NCBI GenBank assembly: GCA_900554095.1
Contig: USGC01000108.1
Location: 1 to 6,132 of the forward strand
Origin: an uncultured bacterium
GTDB taxonomy: Bacteria; Cyanobacteriota; Vampirovibrionia; Gastranaerophilales; Gastranaerophilaceae
Direction of reading: 5' to 3'
Length of the DNA stretch: 6,132 bases
Each line of letters begins with the position of its first letter. Within the stretch, counting starts at the first letter, position 1. The notes beneath the pieces were generated by a model. It was given only the letters and a program-made list of their open reading frames with translations, did not search any database and was not told the DNA's origin. The position numbers and the translations under genes are program-made. Shown here piece by piece: positions 1 to 5,446 of this stretch.

Positions 1-746
1 GGGGGGCTTGCGGGTTTTTACCGCTTAAAGGAAGAAATTCGTTTACATTAGCAGAGGTTTTAATTACCTTGGGCATAATCGGCATAGTAGCAGCTCTTAC
101 AATGCCGACACTAATTGAGAACCATCGAAAAAAAGAAACAGCCGTAAAGGTAAAAAAAGCATATAGCATTCTCTCGCAAGCCTTTCAGCGGTCAATAGCC
201 GACAATGGCGATCCTATAAATTGGGAATTAAAAGATGCATTAAGTGCAGCAGGGAATTCTCAGGAATGCGGCGATAAATACATAGCTCCATATCTAAATG
301 TGGTAAAAAAATGCGATAACAACAATGAAGGTATTTGTGAAACTAAAATAGAGTACTTAAATAAATCTGGCTTTGCTGACTATAATAGTGCTAATTTGGC
401 AAAGTACTTTCTAAATGATGGCAGTATGATAGTTGTAGCGCCTCTGGAATTGCGGACAGCAGGAGGCTTTCCTCTAAAGGCAATGAGAATTTACGTGGAC
501 ATTAACGGCTCTAAAAAGCCAAATATGTGGGGAAAAGACTTTTTTTATTTTGTTTATACAAGGACTGATGACCCAAGTTTTGCAGATGAGAATGGGAAAT
601 TCTTGCCCAATGGCGCACGCCTTTCAGAAAATGAATTGATTACACGAAACGACGGTAGTTCTTGTCATAATAATCAGTACGGTTACTCTTGTGCAGCCTT
701 AATCATGAAACAGAATTGGGAAATTACAGATGATTATCCATGGTAG
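1..746 (+). CDS. Type IV pilin-like / pseudopilin protein (5' partial)
   Basis: The reading frame is open from base 3 to the TAG at 744-746, giving 247 visible residues with the start codon outside the window. Residues 14 onward read FTLAEVLITLGIIGIVAALT, the class III prepilin signature: a mature Phe1, Glu5 (residue 18), and a long hydrophobic helix that anchors the subunit in the inner membrane and packs the pilus or type II secretion pseudopilus core. The basic leader end (LKGRNS) places Ser, not the usual Gly, at position -1 of the prepilin peptidase site. The TTG at 69 lies inside the hydrophobic helix and cannot be the true start. The C-terminal globular part holds several cysteines (QECGDK, KKCDNN, GICETK, SSCHNN, YSCAAL) that may form disulfides, and it ends in DDYPW. 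The exact role (pilus, pseudopilus, competence) cannot be decided. The next gene is convergent. Confidence 0.85.
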   Translation, partial: GACGFLPLKGRNSFTLAEVLITLGIIGIVAALTMPTLIENHRKKETAVKVKKAYSILSQAFQRSIADNGDPINWELKDALSAAGNSQECGDKYIAPYLNVVKKCDNNNEGICETKIEYLNKSGFADYNSANLAKYFLNDGSMIVVAPLELRTAGGFPLKAMRIYVDINGSKKPNMWGKDFFYFVYTRTDDPSFADENGKFLPNGARLSENELITRNDGSSCHNNQYGYSCAALIMKQNWEITDDYPW

Positions 747-751
747 CAGCG

Positions 752-867
752 ATATTATCCTCTCTCTCCAAGCCACCGCCCCTGCCTGTACTAATTCCGC
801 TTCTTCCTAGAGCGTCGTATAACAATATTGCAGTACCCGCTCCCCTCTGGGGAGAGGAAGAATATTA
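752..867. repeat. Imperfect inverted-repeat spacer, possible small repeat element
   Basis: The left end reads ATATTATCCTCTC (754-766 region). The right end reads GAGAGGAAGAATAT, whose reverse complement is ATATTCTTCCTCTC. The ends are therefore nearly inverted copies around about 90 bases, with the GC hairpin near the right end. The spacer is visibly richer in C and G than other intergenic regions of the window. It may be a dispersed, MITE-like or REP-like element, but only one copy is visible here. No convincing gene lies in it. Confidence 0.25.
840..854. repeat. GC-rich hairpin between convergent genes
   Basis: CTCCCC (840-845) and GGGGAG (849-854) are perfect complements around a TCT loop. 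The hairpin lies between the pilin-like gene and dnaJ, which converge here. Neither side has a clear T-run, so it is not a canonical intrinsic terminator, though it could protect 3' ends. It sits inside a larger imperfect inverted repeat (about 752-867). Confidence 0.45.
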
Positions 868-879
868 CCCTTTGTAATT

Positions 880-1926
880 TTAATTCAGTGCGGCAATTTG
901 TTTATATAACTCAATTTGCTTATCAGTAAGGTTTTTCGGAATTACAATTTTGATTTTTGCATTCAAATTACCATATCCTCCGCCTTTTTTAGGTAATCCG
1001 AGTTCTTTTAGTCTTAAAGCTTGACCGGAAGATGTTTTGGGCGGTATTTTTATTGTAATTTTTCCATGCAAAGTTTCGATTTCTTTTTTGGTACCAAGAA
1101 CCGCTTCTGGAGGGGTGATTTCGATTTCTTTTGTCAAATCTGCTCCGTCAACTGTATATTCACGATCTTCAATGTTTATTATCAAATACAAATCACCTTT
1201 GTTACCGTAAGCATCGACTTTGCCTTCACCTTTAATGCGTACTTTTTGGCCGGGCTTAACGTCTTGAGGTAATTTTACTTTAATCGATTTTTGTTCATTT
1301 CTGATACCCGTGCCGCCGCAGGCTGAACAGTAGCCGCCGCCTGGTGGACATTGGGTGCATCGTTCCATATTTGAAAATTTTACCGTAATCGGTTTTTTGT
1401 CAAAAATATCTTTTACCGTAACGTTGAGATTGCGAGTTAAGTCAAGATCTTCGGCCTTTGGCTGAGCTTTTCTGGAAGTCCTTCTTGCGCTTTGCTGCTG
1501 CGCTCCTCCAAAATCAAAACCACCGAAACCTCCGGCACTGCGTCTTGCTCCGCCGGCTCCCATCATATCGCCAAATAGTGAACTGAAAAAGTCTGAAAAA
1601 CCGCCAAGGTCTTCGCCATTAAATGTATAACTTTGATATCCTCCGCCTTGAGTGCCGCCAAAGTTAAAGTTTTCAAAGCCCGGCGGAGGTGTATAACTTT
1701 GTCCGCCTTGCCAATTTGCGCCTAAGCTGTCATATCTTTGGCGTTTTTGGTGGTCGGAAAGAACCTCATAAGCTTCATTAATATCTTTAAATTTACTTTC
1801 AGCTTCTTTTGTTTTATTAACATCAGGGTGGTATTTTCGTGCCATTTTGCGGTATGCTGATTTAATTTCAGCATCTGTAGCCTCGCGTTTTACACCTAAT
1901 ATATCGTAATAGTCTTTATATTCCAT
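880..1926 (-). CDS. DnaJ/CbpA-like Hsp40 co-chaperone with a reduced zinc cluster
   Basis: This 348-residue J-protein would stimulate the ATPase of a cytoplasmic Hsp70 (DnaK) and deliver unfolded clients. Residues 5-70 form the J domain (YYDILGV, then the catalytic HPD at 33-35). Residues about 74-145 are a Gly/Phe-rich linker, and about 160-335 are the two C-terminal substrate-binding beta domains. Canonical DnaJ has four CxxCxGxG repeats binding two zincs. Here only Cys190/Cys193 and Cys200/Cys203 remain (ERCTQC ... YCSACGGTG), enough for one zinc site at most. The protein is thus intermediate between DnaJ (type I) and zinc-free CbpA (type II). The ATG at 1926 follows AGGAGA by 5-6 bases. 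No CIRCE heat-shock element was seen upstream. The gene is not next to dnaK or grpE in this window. Confidence 0.93.
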   Translation of the reverse strand: MEYKDYYDILGVKREATDAEIKSAYRKMARKYHPDVNKTKEAESKFKDINEAYEVLSDHQKRQRYDSLGANWQGGQSYTPPPGFENFNFGGTQGGGYQSYTFNGEDLGGFSDFFSSLFGDMMGAGGARRSAGGFGGFDFGGAQQQSARRTSRKAQPKAEDLDLTRNLNVTVKDIFDKKPITVKFSNMERCTQCPPGGGYCSACGGTGIRNEQKSIKVKLPQDVKPGQKVRIKGEGKVDAYGNKGDLYLIINIEDREYTVDGADLTKEIEITPPEAVLGTKKEIETLHGKITIKIPPKTSSGQALRLKELGLPKKGGGYGNLNAKIKIVIPKNLTDKQIELYKQIAALN

Positions 1927-1966
1927 AATTTCTCCTGGTAATGAGATTGTTTTTCATATTCACATT

Positions 1967-1994
1967 TTAATATAAAATATTGCAAATGTTACAA
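1967..1994 (-). promoter_or_regulatory. Candidate sigma-70 promoter of the dnaJ-like gene
   Basis: On the minus strand, TTGTAA (1989-1994) is followed after 16 bases by TATTAA (1967-1972), about 40 bases upstream of the dnaJ-like start. The region is very AT-rich, so chance matches are likely. It is a divergent spacer shared with the plus-strand gene at 2090. Confidence 0.3.
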
Positions 1995-2089
1995 AATTTA
2001 ATTATTTTTTAATTAATCAGGCAATTTTAAAAGCGGAAAAAACTTTATATAAAGGTAAGCACTAAAGGGGAAATAAAGGAGTTATACTT

Positions 2090-2659
2090 ATGGCAGATTG
2101 GGGAAACGTTGCGATTAGCGGCGGTTATGCAAACTTTGCGAACAAAGATTACGGAAAAATCGGGGCAGAATATTCTTATAAAGGCGACTTTCAAAATGAG
2201 AATATTGGTTACAAATTAGCTGCTGGTGGCGACGCTTTGATTGGAAACGGGCATGGGATTAATGCAAACGCTTATGCCGGTGTTGAATTTAACAAATTAG
2301 GTAACTCGCAGTATGAATTAGGTGTTTTTGCTGATTACGCTCAAGCTTTTAAAAACAATGCAGAGGCTAATAATCGTCCGCAATCATTAAAGGCCGGTGT
2401 TGAACTTGGTAATACAATAGACTTATGCGGATGTGATGAGCATAAATTCAGATATGCTTTGATGGGCGGTGTTGAGCAATATGCAGCTCCTGATGATTTA
2501 AAAGGAGTAAAGAAAACCGGAGGGTTTGTCGGCTCAAAATTTGAATACAATGCGAAGTTGAACGATAAAGGTCAAGAATTATTTGTTAATACCAAGGCTA
2601 TGATTGGGGTTAAAAGCAAGATGAACTTTGTTGGAGCTGGAATTGGTTTTAAATTCTGA
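2090..2659 (+). CDS. Hypothetical protein with beta-barrel-like sequence pattern
   Basis: The family is not recognised. The 189-residue product is rich in Gly, Ala and aromatics, and has about ten short segments of alternating polar and nonpolar residues (for example NAYAGVEF, YELGVFADYA, SLKAGVELG, KFRYALMGGVEQ, FVGAGIGFKF). It ends in an aromatic residue. This resembles outer-membrane beta-barrels or porin-like proteins. There is no signal peptide, however: the first residues are MADWGNVAIS, and an in-frame TAA at 2063-2065 rules out an upstream extension. The start is fixed by AAAGGAG (2075-2081), 8 bases before ATG. One CGC cysteine pair sits near the middle. The gene is monocistronic, divergent from dnaJ, and ends with TGA just before a strong terminator. 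It could be a cytoplasmic beta-rich protein, or a barrel exported in a non-standard way. Confidence 0.75.
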   Translation: MADWGNVAISGGYANFANKDYGKIGAEYSYKGDFQNENIGYKLAAGGDALIGNGHGINANAYAGVEFNKLGNSQYELGVFADYAQAFKNNAEANNRPQSLKAGVELGNTIDLCGCDEHKFRYALMGGVEQYAAPDDLKGVKKTGGFVGSKFEYNAKLNDKGQELFVNTKAMIGVKSKMNFVGAGIGFKF

Positions 2660-2685
2660 TAAAATCATGAAATTTAATGAAATTG

Positions 2686-2718
2686 AAAAGCGCCTGAATT
2701 TATTTCAGGCGCTTTTTT
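2686..2718. terminator. Bidirectional intrinsic terminator
   Basis: GCGCCTGAA (2690-2698) and TTCAGGCGC (2704-2712) form a perfect 9-bp stem with a 5-base loop. It is flanked by AAAA on the left and TTTTTT on the right, so it can end transcription in both directions. On the plus strand it closes the 2090-2659 gene. On the minus strand it closes the rplF-rplR unit, showing that the ribosomal operon stops after L18 rather than running on to rpsE. Confidence 0.92.
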
Positions 2719-2737
2719 ATTTTGTAAATGGTTCAAA

Positions 2738-3106
2738 TTAGAACATCAAACCAGCTTCTCTAGCTGCGTCAGCCAATGCTGCAACGCGGCCGTGATATAA
2801 GAAGCCTCCGCGATCGAATACAACACATTCAATCCCTTTAACTTTAGCTTTTTTAGCGATAGCTTCACCGACTACTTTAGCCGCAGCAATGTTGCCGCCG
2901 TGTTTAAGTTGTTCTTTCAAGTCTTTATCGTTAGATGAAGCAGAAGCTAATGTAACTTTGTTATCATCGTCGATAAGTTGAGCGTAAATGTGTTTTGTGC
3001 TTCTGTAAACCGCAAGTCTTGGAAATTCTGCTGTACCTGCTAATTTTACTCTAATTGCTCTGTGTCTTTTTTGAACTCTTGGTTTTCTGATTTCTTGTTT
3101 AATCAT
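2738..3106 (-). CDS. rplR: 50S ribosomal protein L18
   Basis: L18 binds 5S rRNA, together with L5 (and L25 where present), and helps build the central protuberance of the large subunit. The 122-residue product has the expected basic N-terminus (VQKRHRAIRVKLAGT), the PRLAVYRSTKHIYAQLIDD core and the conserved C-terminal FDRGG.LYHGRVAALADAAREAGL (residues 98-120), so it is complete. The ATG at 3106 is chosen because AAAGGAG precedes it by 6 bases. An in-frame ATG 18 codons earlier (3160) has no ribosome binding site and adds residues foreign to the family. An 83-base gap separates it from the small gene upstream. In most bacteria rpsE follows directly; here a terminator does. Confidence 0.97.
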   Translation of the reverse strand: MIKQEIRKPRVQKRHRAIRVKLAGTAEFPRLAVYRSTKHIYAQLIDDDNKVTLASASSNDKDLKEQLKHGGNIAAAKVVGEAIAKKAKVKGIECVVFDRGGFLYHGRVAALADAAREAGLMF

Positions 3107-3189
3107 TTTTTCTCCTTTTACCGAAGCCTTCTTTTTGGGATCGCTGGTGTAATACAGCAAATCTAAAAGGGCTTATGCCGGCTGTTTTG

Positions 3190-3498
3190 TTATGCTTGTA
3201 CATCTAAATAGACTTTTGTTTTATCAAAATACTGATCTGCCAAATCTTTATTAATGACACTTAGAATATCATAAATTTGATTAGGGTTGTCAATATTAGT
3301 TGTTAGTAATATATCGCTGTTTGATTGGTTGGCTTTCTGAGGGGTTATTCCCTGTCTGAATTGGGCTGACATGTACCAATAATTCTTCTTTTCGATGTGA
3401 TTTATGATTTTAGTCTGTTCAGATTTAATCTGCTTGTCGCTGTACGATTTAGGGAATTTTATCAGATAGATTCCGTTAAACGATATATTAGTAATCAT
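3190..3498 (-). CDS. Hypothetical 102-residue protein inserted between rplF and rplR
   Basis: The family is not recognised. Its ATG overlaps the L6 stop codon by one base (TAATG), so translation is probably coupled to L6; its own ribosome binding site is weak (GGTAAG). By eye the order is a beta strand (FNGIYLIKFP), a charged helix (SDKQIKSEQTKIINHIEKK), a linker with WYMSAQFRQG, a strand (SDILLTTNID), a helix (NPNQIYDILSVINKDLADQY) and a strand (KVYLDV). That would suit a small alpha/beta, ferredoxin-like fold. No signal peptide, membrane segment or cysteines are present. Its place inside a ribosomal unit suggests steady expression with L6 and L18, and perhaps a translation-linked role, but that is inference only. 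An unrelated gene captured by the operon is equally possible. Confidence 0.75.
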   Translation of the reverse strand: MITNISFNGIYLIKFPKSYSDKQIKSEQTKIINHIEKKNYWYMSAQFRQGITPQKANQSNSDILLTTNIDNPNQIYDILSVINKDLADQYFDKTKVYLDVQA

Positions 3499-4037
3499 TA
3501 TTTCTTACCAGCTTTACCAGCTTTACGTCTGATGTATTCGCCTTCATATTTTACACCTTTGCCTTTGTAAACTTCAGGCGGGCGTTTTGAGCGGATGAAA
3601 GCAGCTACATCACCAACAGTTTGTTTGTTTGAGCCTTTAACACTAATTTTTGTGTTAGCTTCAACTGAAATTGTGATGCCTTCTGGCGGTTCAACAACTA
3701 CAGGGTGAGAGTAGCCTAATGCTAAGTTAAGGTTTTTGCCTTCCATGTTAGCACGGTAGCCTACGCCTTGGATTTCAAGTTTCTTTTCAAAACCTTCTTT
3801 AACACCGTGAACAGCGTTAGCAACCAGGGTTCTGAATAATCCGTACAATGCGTCAGTTTCGCGAGATTCGCCAACTTTTGACAAGATAATGTGGTTATCT
3901 TCAATTTTCACAGCGATTTCAGGGCGTACCGTAACTGTTTCAGTACCTAAAGGGCCTTTAGCTGTAACAACTTGTCCGTCAATAGTGATTTCAACACCTG
4001 ACGGAATTTCGATGGGTTTTTTACCTATACGTGACAT
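3498..4037 (-). CDS. rplF: 50S ribosomal protein L6
   Basis: L6 sits at the base of the L7/L12 stalk near the sarcin-ricin loop of 23S rRNA. The 179-residue product matches the usual family length of about 178. It starts MSRIGKKPIEIPSGVEI and has the duplicated L6 fold, with GYRANMEGKNLNLALGYSHPV in the second half and the C-terminal signature RPPEVYKGKGVKY (residues 152-164). It ends in a basic tail (RRKAGKAGKK) encoded by a short tandem repeat. AAAGGAG lies about 6 bases before the ATG. Upstream, where rpsH would normally abut, there is instead a 178-base spacer with a candidate promoter and hairpins. The downstream gene overlaps its stop by one base. Confidence 0.97.
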   Translation of the reverse strand: MSRIGKKPIEIPSGVEITIDGQVVTAKGPLGTETVTVRPEIAVKIEDNHIILSKVGESRETDALYGLFRTLVANAVHGVKEGFEKKLEIQGVGYRANMEGKNLNLALGYSHPVVVEPPEGITISVEANTKISVKGSNKQTVGDVAAFIRSKRPPEVYKGKGVKYEGEYIRRKAGKAGKK

Positions 4038-4065
4038 AATTTTCTCCTTTGGTATATTACTACTA

Positions 4066-4126
4066 TTTTAAAATCATAAATTTCGGCTGATTTTAAAACG
4101 GGCTTTTCTACCAATTACACCCGTCC
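4066..4126 (-). promoter_or_regulatory. Structured rplF leader with two overlapping hairpins
   Basis: Read on the minus strand, GGACGGGT (4119-4126) can pair with GCCCGTTT (4096-4103, with G-T pairs), followed by TTTTAAAA. Next, TTTTAAAATCA (4088-4098) is perfectly complementary to TGATTTTAAAA (4066-4076) across an 11-base loop. The two stems share bases 4096-4098, so both cannot form fully at once. The second stem ends about 16 bases before the L6 ribosome binding site. This could be an attenuator or a ribosomal-protein autoregulation site; the function is inferred. Confidence 0.45.
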
Positions 4127-4132
4127 TTTTTA

Positions 4133-4161
4133 AAGTTATCACAGATAAAACCTTTTGTAAA
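4133..4161 (-). promoter_or_regulatory. Candidate promoter of the rplF-rplR unit
   Basis: On the minus strand, TTTACA (4156-4161) is followed after exactly 17 bases by TAACTT (4133-4138). The -35 is a good match and the -10 is weak. A start about 7 bases downstream falls near 4126, so the transcript would begin at the first leader hairpin. A separate promoter is expected here because a terminator (4188-4205) closes the preceding gene. Confidence 0.4.
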
Positions 4162-4180
4162 CATCTTGTTAATATTCGTA

Positions 4181-4205
4181 AAGCAAAAGCCAGCTTGCGC
4201 TGGCT
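4181..4205 (-). terminator. Intrinsic terminator of the 114-residue gene
   Basis: AGCCAGC (4188-4194) and GCTGGCT (4199-4205) form a perfect 7-bp stem. On the minus strand the loop is GCAA, a stable GNRA tetraloop, and the stem runs into TTTTGCTTT. It lies 11 bases past the stop of the upstream gene and separates that gene from rplF. Confidence 0.85.
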
Positions 4206-4215
4206 CTGTTTTGGC

Positions 4216-4560
4216 TTATTCTTGATTGTAAGAATTAAAAATACTTTGGAATATAGATCCTGCACGATTTAGGCCGGATGAGGTATTAAAACCGGCTTTG
4301 GCTTGATCCACTATATATTCATTATAATTTTTTTCTCTGTTTGCCCATATATTTGTTCTTCTGTCAATCTCATTTCCGTTTTTATCAATGATATTTCGGG
4401 CTTGAAGCTCTTGTTTTAAAGTTGCAAGTTTTTGGTTTTCACTCTGAGTCAGTGCTCCGCTTTGAGATTTTTGCTTCAACCTTTTGTACTCATTAAGTTT
4501 GGTGTCTCTTTCGCTTTCTGCCGGATGACCTAAAGGCCCCAGTCCAATTCTAATAGTCAT
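4216..4560 (-). CDS. Hypothetical 114-residue hydrophilic protein
   Basis: The family is not recognised. The start is well supported: AGGAGG lies 5 bases before the ATG, among the strongest ribosome binding sites in the window. After a short N-terminus (MTIRIGLGPLGHP), residues about 18-57 are highly charged and probably helical (KLNEYKRLKQKSQ, then SENQKLATLKQELQARN), possibly a short coiled coil. The rest is polar (DKNGNEIDRR, NIWANREKNYNEYI) and ends in an amphipathic stretch (GSIFQSIFNSYNQE). No signal peptide, membrane helix or cysteine is present. It lies between rpsH and rplF in the map but has its own terminator, so it is a separate transcription unit inserted into the ribosomal cluster. 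Confidence 0.75.
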   Translation of the reverse strand: MTIRIGLGPLGHPAESERDTKLNEYKRLKQKSQSGALTQSENQKLATLKQELQARNIIDKNGNEIDRRTNIWANREKNYNEYIVDQAKAGFNTSSGLNRAGSIFQSIFNSYNQE

Positions 4561-4655
4561 AAAATCCTCCTTTTGTTTTTATACTTCTCTTTGTTGCGGC
4601 TTATACTATTATTAAAAATTTTATTCCCTTAAAATTGCGCTAAAATAACAATTTA

Positions 4656-4757
4656 AAATTCTAAAATACCAAGATATACTATTTATAATACATTCCAGGT
4701 TTACAAAAGTTCATATAAAATACTTATAAATACATATTTTTATAAATTTTAGAATTT
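4656..4757. repeat. 12-bp inverted repeat around the XRE gene promoter region
   Basis: AAATTCTAAAAT (4656-4667) and ATTTTAGAATTT (4746-4757) are perfect inverted copies separated by 78 bases. The right copy ends immediately before the ribosome binding site of the XRE-family gene. Between them lie a consensus TATAAT (4684-4689) and TTTACA...TATAAA (4700-4730, 19-base spacing), which are possible promoter elements. Such paired copies could be operators for an autoregulating HTH protein. The region is extremely AT-rich, so chance is not excluded. Confidence 0.35.
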
Positions 4758-4767
4758 AAGGTGTAAC

Positions 4768-5094
4768 ATGGGTATAAAAGAAGAACTCGGTGAAAAAATT
4801 AAACGAATGAGAGTTAACAGAGGATTCACGCAGGAAGAACTTGCTGAAACTATTGATATATCTCAGCGCGGTTTGAGTGCTATTGAGCGCGGCGAAAATT
4901 TTGTTACGGCTGAAACCCTCGATAAGCTCTTGATTGCACTTAATGTTACGGGCGAAGAACTCTTTGCAACAACCCATTTAAAGTCTTCAGATGAATTAAT
5001 GGCTGAAATAAACAGGGGTATACTTAAAATAAATTCTAATCCTATCAAGCTTGAAATTCTTTATAATATTGTTAAAAGTCTTTTAAAAGAATGA
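4768..5094 (+). CDS. XRE/Cro-CI family transcriptional regulator
   Basis: This 108-residue DNA-binding protein has an N-terminal XRE helix-turn-helix at residues about 7-66 (LGEKIKRMRVNRGFTQEELA, then ISQRGLSAIERG as turn and recognition helix, then TAETLDKLLIALNV). The C-terminal 40 residues (SSDELMAEINRG, NPIKLEILYNIVKSLLKE) look helical and are probably for dimerisation; no ligand or protease domain is present. AAGGTG sits 4 bases before the ATG. It is the only plus-strand gene between the ribosomal blocks. It converges on the LuxR-type gene with 8 bases between the two stop codons and no terminator in between. Upstream inverted repeats suggest autoregulation. Its target genes are unknown. 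Confidence 0.9.
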   Translation: MGIKEELGEKIKRMRVNRGFTQEELAETIDISQRGLSAIERGENFVTAETLDKLLIALNVTGEELFATTHLKSSDELMAEINRGILKINSNPIKLEILYNIVKSLLKE

Positions 5095-5102
5095 TTTAAC
5101 CT

Positions 5103-5282
5103 TTAATCTTGGCATGTGTCTAAAATAATCCGCTCAATTTTTGCCATATGAGATTTCACTGTATTACGGCTTATCTGCATAGCTTTCGCAATATCTGCTA
5201 CGCTTAATCCTTTTTGCGATAAATCGTACACTTTTGCTTCTTGTGTGTTTAACTTTTCATAAATTTTGTTTGAATCCATCAT
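5103..5282 (-). CDS. Small LuxR/GerE-type (or sigma region 4-like) helix-turn-helix protein
   Basis: The protein has 59 residues from the ATG at 5282 (a second ATG follows directly). Nearly all of it is one HTH: NTQEAKVYDLSQKGLSVADI leads into the turn, and SRNTVKSHMAKIERII is the recognition helix. This matches the C-terminal DNA-binding domain of LuxR/FixJ-type regulators, here with no receiver or sensor domain, as in the stand-alone regulator GerE. The pattern also resembles sigma factor region 4. The start is uncertain: only weak GAG-like pairing lies before ATG 5282. An in-frame TTG at 5297 would add 5 residues and has AAAGGA 13 bases upstream. The gene is convergent with the XRE gene. 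Confidence 0.8.
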   Translation of the reverse strand: MMDSNKIYEKLNTQEAKVYDLSQKGLSVADIAKAMQISRNTVKSHMAKIERIILDTCQD

Positions 5283-5342
5283 ACGTGCTATTCTCAATCT
5301 TTTAAATTATTCCTTTATTAATTATATTTCTCTCTTTCTTAT

Positions 5343-5385
5343 ATTATATTTTAAACGTACGTAAAATAATTTAGCCACATGGCTA
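5343..5385 (-). promoter_or_regulatory. Candidate promoter and operator dyad of the LuxR-type gene
   Basis: A consensus TATAAT (minus strand, 5343-5348) lies about 60 bases upstream of the LuxR-type start. The perfect dyad TAGCCA-CA-TGGCTA (5372-5385) lies just upstream of where the -35 would be (5366-5371, poor match), and ACGTACGT (about 5355-5362) lies between. A dyad at this place with a weak -35 suits an activator or autoregulator site. This is inference. Confidence 0.35.
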
Positions 5386-5397
5386 TATTTTTTAAAT

Positions 5398-5430
5398 AAA
5401 AAAAACGTCCTTATTGCTAAGGACGTTTTT
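5398..5430 (-). terminator. Strong intrinsic terminator after rpsH
   Basis: AAAAACGTCCTTA (5401-5413) and TAAGGACGTTTTT (5418-5430) form a 13-bp stem. On the minus strand the loop is GCAA and the stem is followed by a run of T (complement of 5398-5405). It begins 17 bases after the second rpsH stop codon, so the S14-S8 transcript ends here and does not continue into rplF. Confidence 0.92.
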
Positions 5431-5446
5431 CAAATTATATCTTAAA

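Noticed and set aside
69..71. TTG as start of the pilin-like gene
   Set aside because: It falls inside the conserved hydrophobic N-terminal helix; the frame and the FTLAEVL motif continue upstream to the window edge.
744..794. Genome-wide reading of TAG as sense, which would extend the pilin by 15 codons to TAA
   Set aside because: The added residues (QRYYPLSPSHRPCLY) look unlike a pilin tail, and DDYPW is a plausible natural end. The case neither proves nor excludes recoding, so global recoding is not claimed.
1021..1272. Plus-strand open frame within the dnaJ-like gene
   Set aside because: It is antisense to a well-supported J-protein, has biased composition and no ribosome binding site; a shadow frame.
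1927..2089. CIRCE heat-shock operator upstream of the dnaJ-like gene
   Set aside because: No TTAGCACTC-N9-GAGTGCTAA pattern is present; only an isolated AGCACTAA-like string near 2058.
3107..3160. An 18-residue N-terminal extension of L18
   Set aside because: It has no ribosome binding site and is foreign to the family; the ATG at 3106 has AAAGGAG at proper spacing.
4085..4126. tRNA-like sequence on the minus strand (TAATTGGTAG, TTTTAAAATC, resembling part of a tRNA-Leu)
   Set aside because: No anticodon stem pairs properly, and there is no T-arm or acceptor 3' half; better explained as leader hairpins.
4074..4265. 63-codon minus-strand frame ending in a basic, ribosomal-looking tail
   Set aside because: It overlaps the 3' end of the 114-residue gene and runs through that gene's terminator and the rplF promoter; no ribosome binding site.
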